Assembly (NCBI RefSeq): GCF_013214165.1
Contig: NZ_JABSSM010000050.1
Coordinates: 1-32,760, forward strand
Direction: 5' to 3'
DNA length: 32,760 nucleotides
From: Shewanella sp.
GTDB taxonomy: Bacteria > Pseudomonadota > Gammaproteobacteria > Enterobacterales > Shewanellaceae
Part shown: piece after piece, positions 32,036-32,760 of the stretch
How positions within the stretch are numbered: the first letter of the stretch is position 1
How the letters are laid out: each line of letters begins with the position of its first letter
The notes under the pieces: model-generated
What the model was told of the DNA's origin: nothing
Seen by the model: the letters and a program-made list of their open reading frames with translations, nothing else
The model's database searches: none
Made by a program: the position numbers and the translations under genes

Positions 32036-32760
32036 TTAAAGCTTTGAAGTAAATACTCTAAACTGTTCCTTGACCCGTTCAGTAGGGACAGATATTTTAC
32101 TCACAATCACACCCGAAATCGTTGCTAAAATGAAGCCTGGTAAGATTTCATAGAGGTCGAATAACCCCCCAGAAAGCTGTTTCCAGATCACGACAGTCAA
32201 TGCTCCGACGACAATAGTTGCTACCGCACCATTGCGACTGTAAGCACTCCAGAAGAGCGAGAGTAACACCACAGGACCAAATGCCGCGCCAAAACCAGCC
32301 CATGCATAACTCACTAGTCCAAGCACGCTGCTTTCTGGGTTAAGTGCAACGATACCAGCGATAATGGCTATCGCCAGTACGCCGATGCGGCCCACTAACA
32401 TCAGCTCTTTACTGCTAGCTTGTGGGCGTAACCACTTCTTATAGAAATCTTCTGTTATCACACTAGAGCAGACCAAGAGCTGTGAATCTATGGTGCTCAT
32501 GATGGCCGACAAAATCGCGGCGATAAGCAGACCGCCGATCCATGGGTTAAATGCCGCATGTGCCAGATAGATGAAAACAGTCTCAGGATTGGCCAATGGA
32601 TCGTTGGCGAAGTACAAGCTACCGGCTATGCCCGTAGCAAGTGCACCTATGAGGGCAATAACCATCCAGCTCATGGCGATACGACGCGATAGCGGAATAT
32701 CTTTAGCACTCTTGATGGCCATGAATCTGGACAGGATATGAGGTTGACCGAAATAACCTA
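32036..32760 (-). CDS. putP: Sodium/proline symporter, PutP-type (C-terminal part, truncated by window end)
   Basis: The frame is open to the last base of the window, so the gene starts outside. At least 241 residues are visible. GYFGQPHILSRFMAIKSAKD at the beginning, then AAILSAIMSTIDSQLLVCSS and a conserved SYAWAGFGAAFGPVVLLSLFW, are typical of PutP in the sodium:solute symporter family. Six or so membrane segments are visible. It imports proline with sodium. The C-terminus after VIVSKI is short and cytoplasmic. A palindromic terminator follows. Whether putA or a regulator is nearby cannot be seen. Confidence 0.9.
   Translation of the reverse strand, partial: GYFGQPHILSRFMAIKSAKDIPLSRRIAMSWMVIALIGALATGIAGSLYFANDPLANPETVFIYLAHAAFNPWIGGLLIAAILSAIMSTIDSQLLVCSSVITEDFYKKWLRPQASSKELMLVGRIGVLAIAIIAGIVALNPESSVLGLVSYAWAGFGAAFGPVVLLSLFWSAYSRNGAVATIVVGALTVVIWKQLSGGLFDLYEILPGFILATISGVIVSKISVPTERVKEQFRVFTSKL

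Overview
The window reads as chromosomal DNA of a marine gammaproteobacterium, most likely Shewanella. The basis is gene content (AvtA, SbcDC, RssA, CurA, NrdDG, YibL, RibA, FadL, PutP, a DUF3612-type regulator, a secreted S8 protease), moderate GC, and short intergenic spacers with clear hairpin terminators. It is an ordinary core-genome segment with one accessory-looking stretch near the left end. I see no phage, CRISPR, insertion sequence with a transposase, tRNA or rRNA.

Left end (1-3817). The C-terminal part of a LytS-type sensor kinase overlaps its LytTR response regulator. Next comes an 800-base gene-poor stretch with a tandem structured repeat, a HigA-like antitoxin remnant, a perfect 16-bp inverted repeat, an orphan RibD-type deaminase, and a second repeat array of about 1 kb. 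The two arrays belong to one sequence family in opposite orientations. Their members share a conserved core but carry different hairpins at fixed positions.

Middle left (3818-12955). avtA (minus) is followed by the sbcD-sbcC operon (ATGA overlap), a MepM-like M23 peptidase, a fragment of a family 3 solute-binding protein, a YgjP-type metallopeptidase and a DUF3010 gene. A terminator shows that the YgjP start lies further in than the longest ORF.

Middle (12956-21856). A DEAD-box helicase, rssA, curA with a divergent OhrR/MarR regulator, a protein of unknown function, the anaerobic ribonucleotide reductase pair nrdD and nrdG, and yibL. The nrdD promoter carries a good FNR-type site and two NrdR boxes 31 bp apart, which fits anaerobic induction with NrdR repression.

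Right part (21857-32760). ribA, an outer-membrane beta-barrel protein, and a divergent pair: a PrpR/ScfR-like XRE regulator and a 170-residue protein resembling only the inserted alpha/beta domain of malate synthase G. Three TGTRAAATT repeats at 14-bp spacing lie between the pair. Then VF530, a multidomain secreted subtilisin-like protease, a periplasmic rhodanese, fadL, and the 3' part of a PutP-type sodium/proline symporter running off the window.

The best candidates for something undescribed are the hypervariable-hairpin repeat family (1312-1874 and 2773-3815) and the freestanding malate synthase G-like domain with its divergent regulator (23794-25942).
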